Assembly (NCBI RefSeq): GCF_900537075.1
Contig: NZ_UNRA01000001.1
Coordinates: forward strand, 1,264,191 to 1,328,190
Length of the DNA: 64,000 bases
Direction: 5' to 3'
Origin: Tropicibacter sp. Alg240-R139
GTDB lineage: Bacteria > Pseudomonadota > Alphaproteobacteria > Rhodobacterales > Rhodobacteraceae
Shown piece after piece: positions 8,439 through 17,493 of the stretch. The position numbers were made by a program, and so were the translations under genes. The notes under the pieces were generated by a model. It did not search any database. It was not told the origin of the DNA and saw nothing but the letters and a program-made list of their open reading frames with translations. Each line of letters starts with the position of its first letter. Within the stretch, counting starts at the first letter, position 1.

Positions 8439-11400
8439 ATGGCAAAGAAAATGCTCATTGATGCCACCCACGCAGAGGAAACTCGCGTCGTGGTGGTCGA
8501 CGGAAACAAGGTCGAGGAGTTCGATTTTGAATCCGAAAACAAACGCCAGCTTGCTGGCAACATCTATCTCGCAAAGGTAACCCGGGTCGAGCCGTCGCTG
8601 CAGGCGGCTTTTGTGGACTATGGCGGAAACCGTCATGGGTTTCTGGCGTTCTCGGAGATTCATCCAGACTATTATCAGATTCCGGTCGCTGACCGCGAAG
8701 CTCTGATGGAAGAAGAGCGCGCCTATGCAGAATCTATGAAGGCGCGGGACGAGGAAGACGAACCCAAGCCCAAACGTAAATCCCGGTCGCGATCAAAATC
8801 CAAGGCGGCCAAAGTAACATCCGGGGACGCGGTCGAAACCAAAGAGGTCGAAGCCGAAATCAGCGGCATGGAAACCATCGATCTGACCGACGAGTCGGAT
8901 GAGGTCGAAGTGATGGATACGCTTGAGGGCAGCTCGCCCATGGAGCAGGTGACTGATACCCCTGTTGCAGAGCCAGAAGACATCGCACGTGATGCGACCG
9001 TTGAACCCGCTGTTGCGGTTGAAGACGTTGCCGAAGCGGATCCGGCGGAGACCCAAGACCTATCGGCCGAAGATGCTGAAGCACCCAAAGCTGATATAGA
9101 CGCGTCGCAGGCCTCTGCTGCGCAACCTGAAGCGCTTGTGGCCGAAGACGTTAAAACAGAAGCAGAAGAAGCCACTGTTGAAGCAACGGAAGAAACCCAG
9201 GACGACGGCGAGGAAGAGACCGCGCGCAATACCGACGCGACCTCGAAAGATGACAGCATCGAATCCGTGGCCGATGAAGACGACAGCGATGATATCCGGC
9301 CGCCGCGCAAGCCGCGCCCGCGTCGCTACAAGATCCAAGAGGTCATCAAAGTCCGTCAGGTCCTGCTGGTGCAGGTTGTCAAAGAAGAGCGCGGCAACAA
9401 GGGCGCGGCCCTGACCACGTATCTGTCGCTAGCAGGTCGCTATTGCGTCCTGATGCCTAACACCGCCCGCGGCGGTGGCATCAGCCGTAAGATCACCAAC
9501 GTTGCCGACCGCAAGAAGCTGAAAGAGATCGCTGCTGAAATTGACGTGCCCACCGGCGCGGGCCTTATCGTGCGCACCGCAGGTGCCAAACGCACAAAGG
9601 CCGAGATCAAGCGCGACTATGAATACCTGCAACGTCTGTGGGAACAGATCCGCGAACTGACGCTCAAGTCGATAGCGCCTGCCAAGATCTATGAAGAAGG
9701 CGACCTGATCAAACGCTCGATCCGCGATCTTTATAACCGCGAGATTGACGAAGTGTTTGTCGAAGGCGAGCGTGGCTATCGCATCGCCAAAGACTTCATG
9801 AAAATGATCATGCCATCTCACGCTAAGAACGTGAAAAGGTACGGTGACTCGCTGCCGTTGTTTGCGCGCTACCAGGTGGAAAGCTACTTGGCAGGTATGT
9901 TCAACCCGACCGTTCAGCTGAAATCGGGTGGGTACATTGTCATCGGCGTGACCGAAGCATTGGTTGCCATTGACGTGAACTCTGGCCGTGCCACCAAGGA
10001 AGGTTCGATCGAGGAGACTGCCACTAAGACCAATCTGGAGGCCGCCGAAGAAGTGGCCCGCCAGCTGCGTCTGCGCGACCTGGCCGGCCTGATTGTCATC
10101 GACTTCATCGATATGGACGAGCGCAAGAACAACGCTGCCGTCGAAAAGCGGATGAAGGACAAGCTGAAAACCGATCGCGCGCGCATCCAGGTGGGTCGCA
10201 TCTCGGGCTTTGGCCTGATGGAGATGAGCCGTCAGCGTTTGCGCCCTGGCATGCTCGAAGCTACGACACAGCCGTGCCCCTCGTGCCATGGTACCGGCCT
10301 AATCCGATCGGACGACAACATGGCGCTGTCGATCCTGCGTCAGATCGAAGAAGAAGGCACCCGCCGACGCTCGCGCGAGGTTTTGGTGCGTTGCCCGGTG
10401 AATATCGCCAACTTCCTGATGAACCAAAAACGCGAACACATCGCCCAGATCGAAGCGCGATATGGCCTGTCCGTGCGCATCGAAGGCGACGTGCACTTGG
10501 TCAGCCCCGACTTCTCACTTGAGAAGTTCAAGACTGCGACCCGAACTGTGCCCGAGGCAACAGCACCCGTGGTGTCAGTGGACACGTCGCTGATGGATCA
10601 GATCGACGCGGACGAGGCCGACGAAGTGGACGAGGTGGACGAAGTCGAAGCTGAGGTCGAGAGTGTCGAAGTCGCTGAAGCGGACGATGATAAACCCAAG
10701 CGCAAGCGCCGCCGTCGCCGTCGCCGTCGTGGTGGAAACGGAGGTGATCAGGCACAGCATCAGTCTGAAGGTGACGAGAGCGACGAGGCGGAAGCTAAGG
10801 TGGATGGCGAAGGCCCTGCCGACGCTGTGAATCCTTCTAAAAGTGAGCAGGATGATCCGGCAGCCGCAGACGTATCCGAGGATGCGCCTAAGCCAAAGCG
10901 CCGTCGTCGTACCCGCAAGAAGGCCGAAGACGCCGCGGTTGACGTACCGGCTGGCGAAGGCAGCGAAACTACGCCTGCCGATGGGGATGCCGTCGCTGAT
11001 GGGGAAGAAGAGCCCAAGAAAGAGGCCAAACCCAAACGGCGCCGCACCCGTAAGAAGGCCGAAGCTGTTGCCGATGACGCGGCACCAATAGCTTTGGTTG
11101 ACGACGCTCGGGCGGATACATCTGACGAACCCGCTGTAGTAACCGAAGAGCCCGAAGCGCTGATTGAGGTTGCTGAGGAGCCGGTGACCGAAGCCACCGA
11201 AGCAAAGCCTGCCGAAGAGGCTGTGGATGAGCAATCGGTCGAAGCACCTGCAGTTGAAGAGGTAATTCCAGAGCCTGACGCACAGGATCAAGAGGTGGTT
11301 GCCATTGTGGAAGAGGCGGCTGAAGCCCAGGTAGAAGAACCGCGTCCCGAACCGGTTCTGGAAACCGTGGCTGAAGAACCAGCACTTACGCCTAAACCTG

Positions 11401-11450
11401 CGGAGCCGCCTAAGCCGAAGAAACGGGGCTGGTGGTCGATCGGCAGCTAA
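8439..11450 (+). CDS. rne: Ribonuclease E
   Basis: A 1003-residue endoribonuclease that organises RNA decay. The N-terminus MAKKMLIDATHAEETRV matches RNase E, so the start is 8439. The S1 domain is interrupted by an acidic, repetitive insertion of roughly 200 residues (about 90-294) before KEERGNKGAALTTYLSLAGRYC. The catalytic aspartates correspond to D512 (VAIDVNS) and D555 (IVIDFIDM), and the zinc link is CPSC at 613-616. The C-terminal third is a disordered scaffold of alternating acidic stretches and Arg/Lys clusters (KRKRRRRRRRRGG, KPKRRRRTRKK, KPKRRRTRKK). It ends in the short KKRGWWSIGS motif seen in alphaproteobacterial RNase E. A terminator follows. Confidence 0.95.
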   Translation: MAKKMLIDATHAEETRVVVVDGNKVEEFDFESENKRQLAGNIYLAKVTRVEPSLQAAFVDYGGNRHGFLAFSEIHPDYYQIPVADREALMEEERAYAESMKARDEEDEPKPKRKSRSRSKSKAAKVTSGDAVETKEVEAEISGMETIDLTDESDEVEVMDTLEGSSPMEQVTDTPVAEPEDIARDATVEPAVAVEDVAEADPAETQDLSAEDAEAPKADIDASQASAAQPEALVAEDVKTEAEEATVEATEETQDDGEEETARNTDATSKDDSIESVADEDDSDDIRPPRKPRPRRYKIQEVIKVRQVLLVQVVKEERGNKGAALTTYLSLAGRYCVLMPNTARGGGISRKITNVADRKKLKEIAAEIDVPTGAGLIVRTAGAKRTKAEIKRDYEYLQRLWEQIRELTLKSIAPAKIYEEGDLIKRSIRDLYNREIDEVFVEGERGYRIAKDFMKMIMPSHAKNVKRYGDSLPLFARYQVESYLAGMFNPTVQLKSGGYIVIGVTEALVAIDVNSGRATKEGSIEETATKTNLEAAEEVARQLRLRDLAGLIVIDFIDMDERKNNAAVEKRMKDKLKTDRARIQVGRISGFGLMEMSRQRLRPGMLEATTQPCPSCHGTGLIRSDDNMALSILRQIEEEGTRRRSREVLVRCPVNIANFLMNQKREHIAQIEARYGLSVRIEGDVHLVSPDFSLEKFKTATRTVPEATAPVVSVDTSLMDQIDADEADEVDEVDEVEAEVESVEVAEADDDKPKRKRRRRRRRRGGNGGDQAQHQSEGDESDEAEAKVDGEGPADAVNPSKSEQDDPAAADVSEDAPKPKRRRRTRKKAEDAAVDVPAGEGSETTPADGDAVADGEEEPKKEAKPKRRRTRKKAEAVADDAAPIALVDDARADTSDEPAVVTEEPEALIEVAEEPVTEATEAKPAEEAVDEQSVEAPAVEEVIPEPDAQDQEVVAIVEEAAEAQVEEPRPEPVLETVAEEPALTPKPAEPPKPKKRGWWSIGS

Positions 11451-11468
11451 GTGTTAAGATGATCAACG

Positions 11469-11497
11469 AAAAGCGGGCCTTCTGGCCCGCTTTTTCA
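11469..11497. terminator. Bidirectional terminator between rne and tusA-like gene
   Basis: Stem AAAAGCGGGCC (11469-11479) / GGCCCGCTTTT (11484-11494) with the loop TTCT. A T-run follows on the plus strand, and the tusA-like stop codon overlaps the 3' edge. It serves convergent genes. Confidence 0.88.
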
Positions 11498-11725
11498 TTT
11501 TCGCTCGATCACATAAACCTGATGGTTATCAGTTTCGGACTGGGACACTAGGCGATGGCCGCTTTCAGTGCAGAAATGCGGCACGTCGATCACCGCCGCA
11601 GGATCATCGGCCAACAGGCGCAATTGCGACCCAGGAGCCATGGATTTCAACCGTTTGCGGGCCTTGAGGACGGGTAAGGGACACAAAAGCCCCAGGGCGT
11701 CGAGCGTATCGGATTCATCAGTCAT
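11495..11725 (-). CDS. TusA/SirA-like sulfurtransferase family protein
   Basis: A 76-residue protein of the TusA fold. The sulfur-carrying cysteine is in the CPLPVLKARK motif (Cys15), which is diagnostic for the family. Such proteins relay persulfide sulfur, for example from cysteine desulfurases to tRNA thiolation or molybdenum-cofactor enzymes. MTDESDTLDALG is the most natural start; the frame opens 36 bases earlier with no family resemblance. It is divergent from ccdA. The particular pathway cannot be told from the sequence. Confidence 0.85.
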   Translation of the reverse strand: MTDESDTLDALGLLCPLPVLKARKRLKSMAPGSQLRLLADDPAAVIDVPHFCTESGHRLVSQSETDNHQVYVIERK

Positions 11726-11830
11726 ATACGTGAGATATTCCGCTTGTTCACGGCTGTCCACACACTCACCACGAGGATGTGACCGGATGGCCTCGTGACG
11801 AGGCCTTTGGGATGGCTTAAGTGCTTAGTC

Positions 11831-12583
11831 ATGTTCGGAATTGAGATCATCGACGCGGGCCTGATTCCCGCCATGACAGTGGCCCTGTTTGGTGGGGTCA
11901 TTAGCTTTTTATCGCCTTGTGTCCTGCCCATTGTGCCACCGTATCTGGCGTATATGAGCGGCGTTACAATCAACGAGATGCAGGATGAGGCGCGAGCGCG
12001 TCGAAAGGCCACGATCGCAGCACTATTTTTTGTGCTGGGTTTGTCTACGGTCTTTCTCCTGTTGGGTTTCACCGCGTCGGCCTTCGGTGCTTTTGTCCTG
12101 CAGAACCAAGAGCTTTTCACCAAGTTTTCGGGCGGCGTTGTGATCATCTTCGGTTTGCATTTTCTGGGGGTTTTCCGAATTTCGATCCTGGATCGCGAGG
12201 CGCGCATGGAAACAGGTGACGCGGGTGGATCGAGCTTTGGGGCCTATGTTCTGGGCCTCGCCTTTGCCTTTGGTTGGACGCCCTGCATTGGTCCGCAATT
12301 GGGCGCGATCCTGTCTTTGGCTGCGTCCGAGGCTTCGGTTGCACGAGGCACCTTGTTGCTTGGAGTTTACGCCGCAGGTCTTGGCATTCCGTTTTTGCTG
12401 GCTGCGATGTTCCTCAATCGCTCTATGCGGTTGATGAACAAGATCAAGCCGCATATGGGCACAATCGAAAAGGTGATGGGCGGACTATTGTTGGTGGTCG
12501 GCGTGATGCTGGTGACCGGCGCATTCACACAGTTCAGTTGGTGGCTTTTGGAAACCTTTCCTGGTTTGGCTCTGTTGGGCTGA
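11831..12583 (+). CDS. ccdA: Cytochrome c biogenesis protein CcdA
   Basis: A 250-residue inner-membrane protein with about six membrane segments. CcdA carries electrons from cytoplasmic thioredoxin across the membrane to reduce periplasmic thiol proteins of cytochrome c maturation. The two redox cysteines are visible in FLSPCVLPI and WTPCIGP, both in the usual Pro-Cys contexts. The ATG at 11831 gives a short N-terminus typical of CcdA; an earlier start at 11795 adds unrelated residues. With ccmH at the window start, it is a second, separate piece of the cytochrome c pathway. Confidence 0.93.
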   Translation: MFGIEIIDAGLIPAMTVALFGGVISFLSPCVLPIVPPYLAYMSGVTINEMQDEARARRKATIAALFFVLGLSTVFLLLGFTASAFGAFVLQNQELFTKFSGGVVIIFGLHFLGVFRISILDREARMETGDAGGSSFGAYVLGLAFAFGWTPCIGPQLGAILSLAASEASVARGTLLLGVYAAGLGIPFLLAAMFLNRSMRLMNKIKPHMGTIEKVMGGLLLVVGVMLVTGAFTQFSWWLLETFPGLALLG

Positions 12584-12649
12584 GTGCGGCTGAAGATCTC
12601 GAAGCGCTCCCGCCCGTCGTCAATGTTTCTTACGAAACACCTCCTCCCG

Positions 12650-12688
12650 TTGGGCCGGGCACTGGGCAAAGCCCAGTGCCCGGCCCAA
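12650..12688. repeat. Perfect 18-bp inverted repeat
   Basis: TTGGGCCGGGCACTGGGC (12650-12667), a three-base loop AAA, and its exact complement (12671-12688). It lies 66 bases after ccdA and about 150 bases before the next gene. No T-run follows on either side. It looks like a REP-type intergenic palindrome or an mRNA-end stabiliser rather than a standard terminator. Confidence 0.75.
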
Positions 12689-12841
12689 AAGCCGCTAGCG
12701 AAGCCGACGAAGTCGGGATCGCTCGGGTGCGGGAGCTCCTCCGGTCAACTGCGACCCACCAAGTGGCTGTGTTTTGATGGGCGCAAAATGCTGTAATCTT
12801 GCCGTAAAGATGGGTTATGCTTCGGCGCAAGAGGTCAGAGC

Positions 12842-14086
12842 ATGAGCAGTCCAGTGCCCCAGATTCAGGTGCGTCGCCGCCGGGTGTTCTACATCCCTGG
12901 CTACGATCCCATTCACCCGCGTCGCTACCGCGAGTTATACCGCAAGGAAGGCGTCCTGCAGGCGCGAATATCGGGCTATGAGGTCAATCTCAAACCAAAG
13001 ACGACCAAAGGGGGTCCGTATGGCTGGCATGTGGTGTCGACCCAGGCCGAGAAAGACGTCGCCGCAGATATCGACGTTCTGGTCTGGTCTGATATTGTGC
13101 GCGATAGCATGTCCTCGACCATTCCAGCGACGTATTTGCAGTTGGTACTAACAGCTTGGACATACATCATGTCCGGCACGTTGTGGCGGCTGATGAAACT
13201 GCGCAAGGGACCCGTAATCGCAGCACTTTATCCGGTTGGGATGTTGTTGCTGCAATTGCTGCTCGCGGTACTTCTGGGTTGGGGGGTGGCCAGCTCTGTC
13301 ATGCTTTTGGATGACCATGTGCCAAAGCTTGCACTGCGATTTGCAGCGCTTTTTCTGGGTCTTGGTGCAGGCATTGCAGTGCTGCGTTGGTTTCGGGCGC
13401 GGGACGGCAAATTGTTTGCCTACTACTTGATGCACGACTATGCCTATTCGGCGAAATCAGCCGGCGCCAACCCACCCGAGCTGGAAGCGCGGATCGCGGA
13501 GTTCACCGATCTGGTGGCCGAAGCCGTGCAGAGTGACGTGGACGAAGTTCTGATTGTCGGCCATTCCTCTGGCGCGCATGTGGGCGTCTCGGTGCTTGCT
13601 GATCTGATCCGGCAAGGCCGGGTAACTGCAGATGGACCTGCGCTTGGGTTCCTGTCGCTGGGGCAAGTGGTGCCGATGGTGTCTTTCTTGCCTGATGCCA
13701 CACGCTTGCGAACCGACCTGCAATATCTCTCGACCCGGGACGAGTTGGCCTGGATTGACGTTTCGGCGCCGGGGGACGGTTGCGCCTTTGCGCTGTGTGA
13801 CCCGGTTACGGTGAGCGGGGTGGCACCCGAGGGCAAGCGCTGGCCGCTGGTCTTCTCTGCCGCCTTCACTCAAACTCTTTCACCTGAACGTTGGGCAGAA
13901 CTGCGTTGGCGATTCTTTCGCCTGCATTTTCAGTACCTCTGCGCATTCGACCGGCCTGGCGATTACGACTATTTTCGCATCACGGCCGGTCCGCTGACCT
14001 TGGCCGAACGATACCACGATCGAGCCCCGTCCAAATCGCGCATTGAAGTGGCGGTGTCCAAATACACTGCGGTAGCAGCTCCATGA
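12842..14086 (+). CDS. Membrane-anchored alpha/beta-hydrolase-like protein
   Basis: A 414-residue protein that I cannot assign to a characterised enzyme. It opens with VFYIPGYDP, like the first strand of an alpha/beta hydrolase with its oxyanion turn. Two hydrophobic segments lie around residues 124-160 and 164-182. The nucleophile elbow GHSSGAH follows at about 240-246, so a serine hydrolase fold split by a membrane insertion is likely. A His for the triad could be in the C-terminal part (RYHDRAP). Its stop overlaps the P450 start by four bases (ATGA), so the two are translated together and may act on the same, probably membrane-associated, substrate. Confidence 0.6.
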   Translation: MSSPVPQIQVRRRRVFYIPGYDPIHPRRYRELYRKEGVLQARISGYEVNLKPKTTKGGPYGWHVVSTQAEKDVAADIDVLVWSDIVRDSMSSTIPATYLQLVLTAWTYIMSGTLWRLMKLRKGPVIAALYPVGMLLLQLLLAVLLGWGVASSVMLLDDHVPKLALRFAALFLGLGAGIAVLRWFRARDGKLFAYYLMHDYAYSAKSAGANPPELEARIAEFTDLVAEAVQSDVDEVLIVGHSSGAHVGVSVLADLIRQGRVTADGPALGFLSLGQVVPMVSFLPDATRLRTDLQYLSTRDELAWIDVSAPGDGCAFALCDPVTVSGVAPEGKRWPLVFSAAFTQTLSPERWAELRWRFFRLHFQYLCAFDRPGDYDYFRITAGPLTLAERYHDRAPSKSRIEVAVSKYTAVAAP

Positions 14087-15432
14087 TCCCGCCGAAACCG
14101 CCAGCTCGTCCTGACAAAGTCTCACTCCGCCAGTACATGCGCCTGTTTCGCCAGGACATTCTATCGGCGCAACCTGCGCGTCTGTATCGCGCGTGGATGG
14201 CCGAGTTTAAGACGCCGTTCTTTCGATCATACCTGATGAACCAGCCCGAATTGGTGGACGAGGTTCTGAAAGCGCGCCCTGATGACTTTCCCAAGTCCAG
14301 CCGCATCAGCGAAGGGTTGCGGCCCCTGTTAGGGGACTCGGTATTTCTGACCAATGGCGAAACTTGGAAGCGCCAACGTCGCATTATTGATCCGGCCTTT
14401 GAGGGTGGCCGACTACGAGATACCTTTCCGGCTATGTGGCAGGCGGCAGAGGCTTGTGTGGCACGTATTCAAGGGCAATCCGGACAGGTGGTTGAGGTCG
14501 AAGAAATCACGAGCCATGCCGCCGCTGACGTGATTTTTCGAACACTTTTTTCACTGCCCATCGAACATGAAGTGGCCAGCCAGGTGTTTCATCAGTTCCG
14601 TGCTTATCAGCGGGAACAACCTATCCTGAACATCGCCGCTTTCATCTCGCTGCCACGCTGGATGCCCCGATTTCACTCGCGCCGAACTAAAGCCACTGCC
14701 AAAGTAATCCGCACGCTGATCACCCAACTGACGACCGAACGGATGGCGCAGATCGGAGCGGGAACTGCGCCAGACGATCTGGCGACCAAGATCATGACCA
14801 CGGCGGACCCGCAGACAGGTGAGCGATTCAGCACACAGGAAATGGTTGATCAGGTCGCGATCTTTTTTCTGGCTGGCCATGAAACCAGCGCCTCAGCTTT
14901 AGCTTGGACACTTTACCTGATGGCACTTTATCCTGAGTGGCAGGAGAAACTGGCAGAAGAGGCGCAAGTTCTGCACGATCCTAATTTCTCGGTCATGTCT
15001 AAACTCCGCCTCAGCCGCGATGTGTTTCGCGAGGCTTTGCGCCTGTATCCGCCAGTCCCGATGATGGTGCGCCAAGCCACGTGCCCGGAACGGTTTCGGG
15101 ATCGCGACGTGCCCAAAGGCTCGCAGATCGTGCTCAGCCCCTGGCACCTCCACCGGCACGAACGGTTGTGGGACAACCCCGATGGCTTTGATCCGACTCG
15201 GTGGGCCACAGAGAACGGCAAGAAATGCCAGCGAGAAGCCTATATGCCGTTTTCGGCGGGCGCCCGTGTTTGCACCGGGGCAGGATTCGCCATGATCGAG
15301 GGGCCACTGATCCTGTCGATGATCCTGCAGGCCTATCGTGTGGAACGGATCGAAGGCCGCGACCCGGTCCCGGTGGCCCATCTAACGGTGCGTTCAAAAG
15401 ACGGCATCTGGCTGCGTCTTGTCCGGCGCTAA
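14083..15432 (+). CDS. Cytochrome P450
   Basis: A 449-residue P450. The I-helix oxygen-activation motif is AGHET (264-268), the K-helix ExxR is EALR, and the haem loop is FSAGARVCTGAGFA with the thiolate ligand Cys397. The N-terminus has no membrane anchor, so it is a soluble bacterial type. The reaction is unknown and no ferredoxin or reductase gene is adjacent. The four-base overlap with the preceding hydrolase gene is the only clue to its job. Confidence 0.93.
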   Translation: MIPPKPPARPDKVSLRQYMRLFRQDILSAQPARLYRAWMAEFKTPFFRSYLMNQPELVDEVLKARPDDFPKSSRISEGLRPLLGDSVFLTNGETWKRQRRIIDPAFEGGRLRDTFPAMWQAAEACVARIQGQSGQVVEVEEITSHAAADVIFRTLFSLPIEHEVASQVFHQFRAYQREQPILNIAAFISLPRWMPRFHSRRTKATAKVIRTLITQLTTERMAQIGAGTAPDDLATKIMTTADPQTGERFSTQEMVDQVAIFFLAGHETSASALAWTLYLMALYPEWQEKLAEEAQVLHDPNFSVMSKLRLSRDVFREALRLYPPVPMMVRQATCPERFRDRDVPKGSQIVLSPWHLHRHERLWDNPDGFDPTRWATENGKKCQREAYMPFSAGARVCTGAGFAMIEGPLILSMILQAYRVERIEGRDPVPVAHLTVRSKDGIWLRLVRR

Positions 15433-15501
15433 CAATCTACCATCCGTCAATCGCTTGCTGTATGCGAGGCAGGACGTGGAATCAATTTACGGGAAAGAGA
15501 T

Positions 15502-16383
15502 ATGTCCAAGGCAGAACAGCGCGAACAGATGACCAACGGCGCAGGTTTCATCGCGGCACTCGATCAGAGCGGCGGCTCGACCCCCAAGGCGCTGGCGCTC
15601 TACGGCGTTGATGCGGCGCAGTACGGTTCGGAAGAGGAAATGTTCGCCGAGATCCAGAACATGCGTGCCCGCATCATACTGTCGGACGACTTTGACAAGA
15701 ACAAGGTGATCGGCGCGATCCTGTTCGAACGCACCTTGGGCGAGCAGATCAACGGCAAGTCCGTGGCCAATTTCATCTGGTCGGAAAAAGGTGTCGTGCC
15801 CTTCCTGAAGATCGACAAAGGACTGGAAGAGCAGGCAAACGGCGTTCAGATGATGAAGCCGATCCCGGGTCTGGCGGACACTCTGGCCAAGGCGGACGGA
15901 GTGTTTGGCACCAAAGAACGCTCGGTCATTCACGAAGCCAACGCCGAAGGCATTGCCGCTGTCGTGGCGCAGCAGTTCGATGTGGCCCGCGAAGTGATCG
16001 CTGCGGGCATGGTTCCGATTGTCGAGCCCGAGGTCAACATCCACTCGGAAACCAAAGCGCAGGCCGAAGCGATCCTGAAGGCGGAAATCCTGAAGAACCT
16101 GGACACCCTGGCCGAAGGTCAGGACGTGATGCTGAAGCTTACCATCCCGAACGAAGCGAACCTGTATGACAACCTGGCCGATCACGCCCGCGTTGTGCGT
16201 GTTGTGGCCCTTTCAGGTGGTTATTCGACTGAAGACGCTTGTGCGAAACTGGCCGAAAACGTCAAGATGATCGCATCGTTCTCGCGCGCGCTGACCGAAG
16301 GCCTGTCCAAGCAGCAGTCGGACGATGAATTCAATGCGGCTCTGGGCAGCAACATCGACAAGATCTATCGCGCGTCGATCTGA
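15502..16383 (+). CDS. fbaB: Fructose-bisphosphate aldolase class I
   Basis: A 293-residue Schiff-base aldolase interconverting fructose-1,6-bisphosphate with glyceraldehyde-3-phosphate and dihydroxyacetone phosphate. The FIAALDQSGGSTPKAL N-terminal motif, the GMVPIVEPEV strand and the VMLKLTIP segment with the candidate Schiff-base lysine are all present. A GGGAAAGAGAT ribosome site precedes the ATG at 15502. Codon choice is strongly biased towards G/C-ending codons, as expected for a highly expressed gene. A hairpin terminator follows. Confidence 0.93.
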   Translation: MSKAEQREQMTNGAGFIAALDQSGGSTPKALALYGVDAAQYGSEEEMFAEIQNMRARIILSDDFDKNKVIGAILFERTLGEQINGKSVANFIWSEKGVVPFLKIDKGLEEQANGVQMMKPIPGLADTLAKADGVFGTKERSVIHEANAEGIAAVVAQQFDVAREVIAAGMVPIVEPEVNIHSETKAQAEAILKAEILKNLDTLAEGQDVMLKLTIPNEANLYDNLADHARVVRVVALSGGYSTEDACAKLAENVKMIASFSRALTEGLSKQQSDDEFNAALGSNIDKIYRASI

Positions 16384-16402
16384 TCTGTTTGATATGATTT
16401 GC

Positions 16403-16435
16403 AAAAAGCCGCCCTTATCGGGGGCGGATTTTTCT
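16403..16435. terminator. Terminator between fbaB and tag
   Basis: CCGCCC (16409-16414) pairs with GGGCGG (16422-16427), flanked by AAAAA on the 5' side and TTTTT on the 3' side. The two genes converge on it, so it can serve both. Confidence 0.8.
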
Positions 16436-17042
16436 ATCCCGCTTTGCGGAACTCGGCACGTAACATTGCGGCCTTCTCGCGCATGACACACCCGACGGCG
16501 TGATCATTGACCAGCCCCATGGCCTGCATGAATGCAAAGGCGGTGGTGGGGCCCACAAACTTCCACCCGCGTTTCTTCAAATCCTTGGACATGGCGGTCG
16601 ATGCCGGGATGATGCTGGCCGTCTGTGGTTCAGGCAGGTCAGCGGGGTCGGGTTCATAGGACCAGACATAGGCGGCGAGAGAGCCGCGTTCGGCCACCAA
16701 TTCTTGTGTGCGCTTGGCGTTGTTGATCACAGCTTCGATCTTGCCGCGATGGCGGATGATACTCGCATCTTGGAGCAAGCGTTCAACATCGCTGTCATCG
16801 AACTGAGCCATCTTGTTGAAATCGAACCCGGCAAAGGCCGCGCGAAAATTTTCGCGCTTAGCCAAAATTGTCCGCCAGCTGAGGCCGGATTGAAAGCTCT
16901 CAAGGCACAGCTTTTCAAACAACCTCTGATCATCCCCAACAGGATAACCCCATTCGGTATCGTGATACTCAAAGAACTCGGGCGCGGACCCGGCCCAAAA
17001 ACATCGGGGTTTGCCGTCAGGCCCATCAACAAGTTTAGTCAT
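16434..17042 (-). CDS. tag: DNA-3-methyladenine glycosylase I
   Basis: A 202-residue base-excision repair enzyme that removes 3-methyladenine from alkylated DNA. The zinc ligands typical of Tag can be seen: Cys in PRCFWAG and His in EYHDTEWG near the N-terminus, and His and Cys in NDHAVGC near the C-terminus. LSWRTILAKRENFRAAF and GWKFVGPTTAFAFMQA are standard Tag motifs. The frame is open to 17069, but MTKLVDGPDGKPRC gives the better N-terminus. It is transcribed away from the upstream RHH gene with a 50-base gap. Confidence 0.93.
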   Translation of the reverse strand: MTKLVDGPDGKPRCFWAGSAPEFFEYHDTEWGYPVGDDQRLFEKLCLESFQSGLSWRTILAKRENFRAAFAGFDFNKMAQFDDSDVERLLQDASIIRHRGKIEAVINNAKRTQELVAERGSLAAYVWSYEPDPADLPEPQTASIIPASTAMSKDLKKRGWKFVGPTTAFAFMQAMGLVNDHAVGCVMREKAAMLRAEFRKAG

Positions 17043-17092
17043 TTTGATCCCCTTTTGTTCTGCATCCATAAGGGCAGCAAGATTTCATGTAA

Positions 17093-17320
17093 TCAAGTGT
17101 TTTCTGCGTCGCGATGCCAGTTCAATACGTAGACACGGATGGCTGAAGCCAACCCAGTCTCGGGATCGCGGTTCACATCAATTTCGGCGGCCAGTACATT
17201 GATTGGCATGTTTTTTATCTTGGAAATGTCACGGAACGCCGTCCAAAATTCATCTTCCAAAGATACCGAAGTCCGGTGCCCTTTGAGCGTCAGGGATCGT
17301 TTGACCGGAGGGCCGCTCAT
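17093..17320 (-). CDS. Small ribbon-helix-helix domain protein (RHH_4 type)
   Basis: A 75-residue protein with KRSLTLKGHRTSVSLEDEFWTAF followed by a helical segment ending NLASA-like (GLASAIRVYVLNWH). This matches the RHH_4 type of ribbon-helix-helix domain, so DNA binding is possible but its target is unknown. Its start codon overlaps the DUF4169 stop by four bases. It ends the fumC-DUF4169-RHH unit. Confidence 0.8.
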   Translation of the reverse strand: MSGPPVKRSLTLKGHRTSVSLEDEFWTAFRDISKIKNMPINVLAAEIDVNRDPETGLASAIRVYVLNWHRDAENT

Positions 17321-17493
17321 TCGTCGGCCTTGTGTCCATCCAGATCACGAGCGGCCTTGTCAGTACGCGCTCGGTCTAGCTCTTTCTCGGATTTGGGACG
17401 GCCGAATTTCACGGCGTTCTGGTCTGCGCGGGCCTTTTTCTCGGCCCGCGCTTTGTCTTTTCGAAACCGGTTCAGGTTGACCGGTTGAGCCAT
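17317..17493 (-). CDS. DUF4169 family small basic protein
   Basis: A 58-residue highly charged protein beginning [20 protein letters not shown], with a KFGRPKSEKELDRAR segment. These match DUF4169, a family of unknown function common in Rhodobacteraceae. Its start overlaps the fumC stop by one base (TGATG), and its stop overlaps the RHH start by four bases, so all three genes are translationally coupled. The Arg/Lys/Asp-rich composition suggests a helical nucleic-acid or protein binder, but this is only inference. Confidence 0.8.
   Translation of the reverse strand: MAQPVNLNRFRKDKARAEKKARADQNAVKFGRPKSEKELDRARTDKAARDLDGHKADE

Noticed and set aside
9429-10289. Long minus-strand open frame inside rne
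   Set aside because: It is a shadow of the RNase E catalytic domain; the plus-strand frame has all the family motifs.
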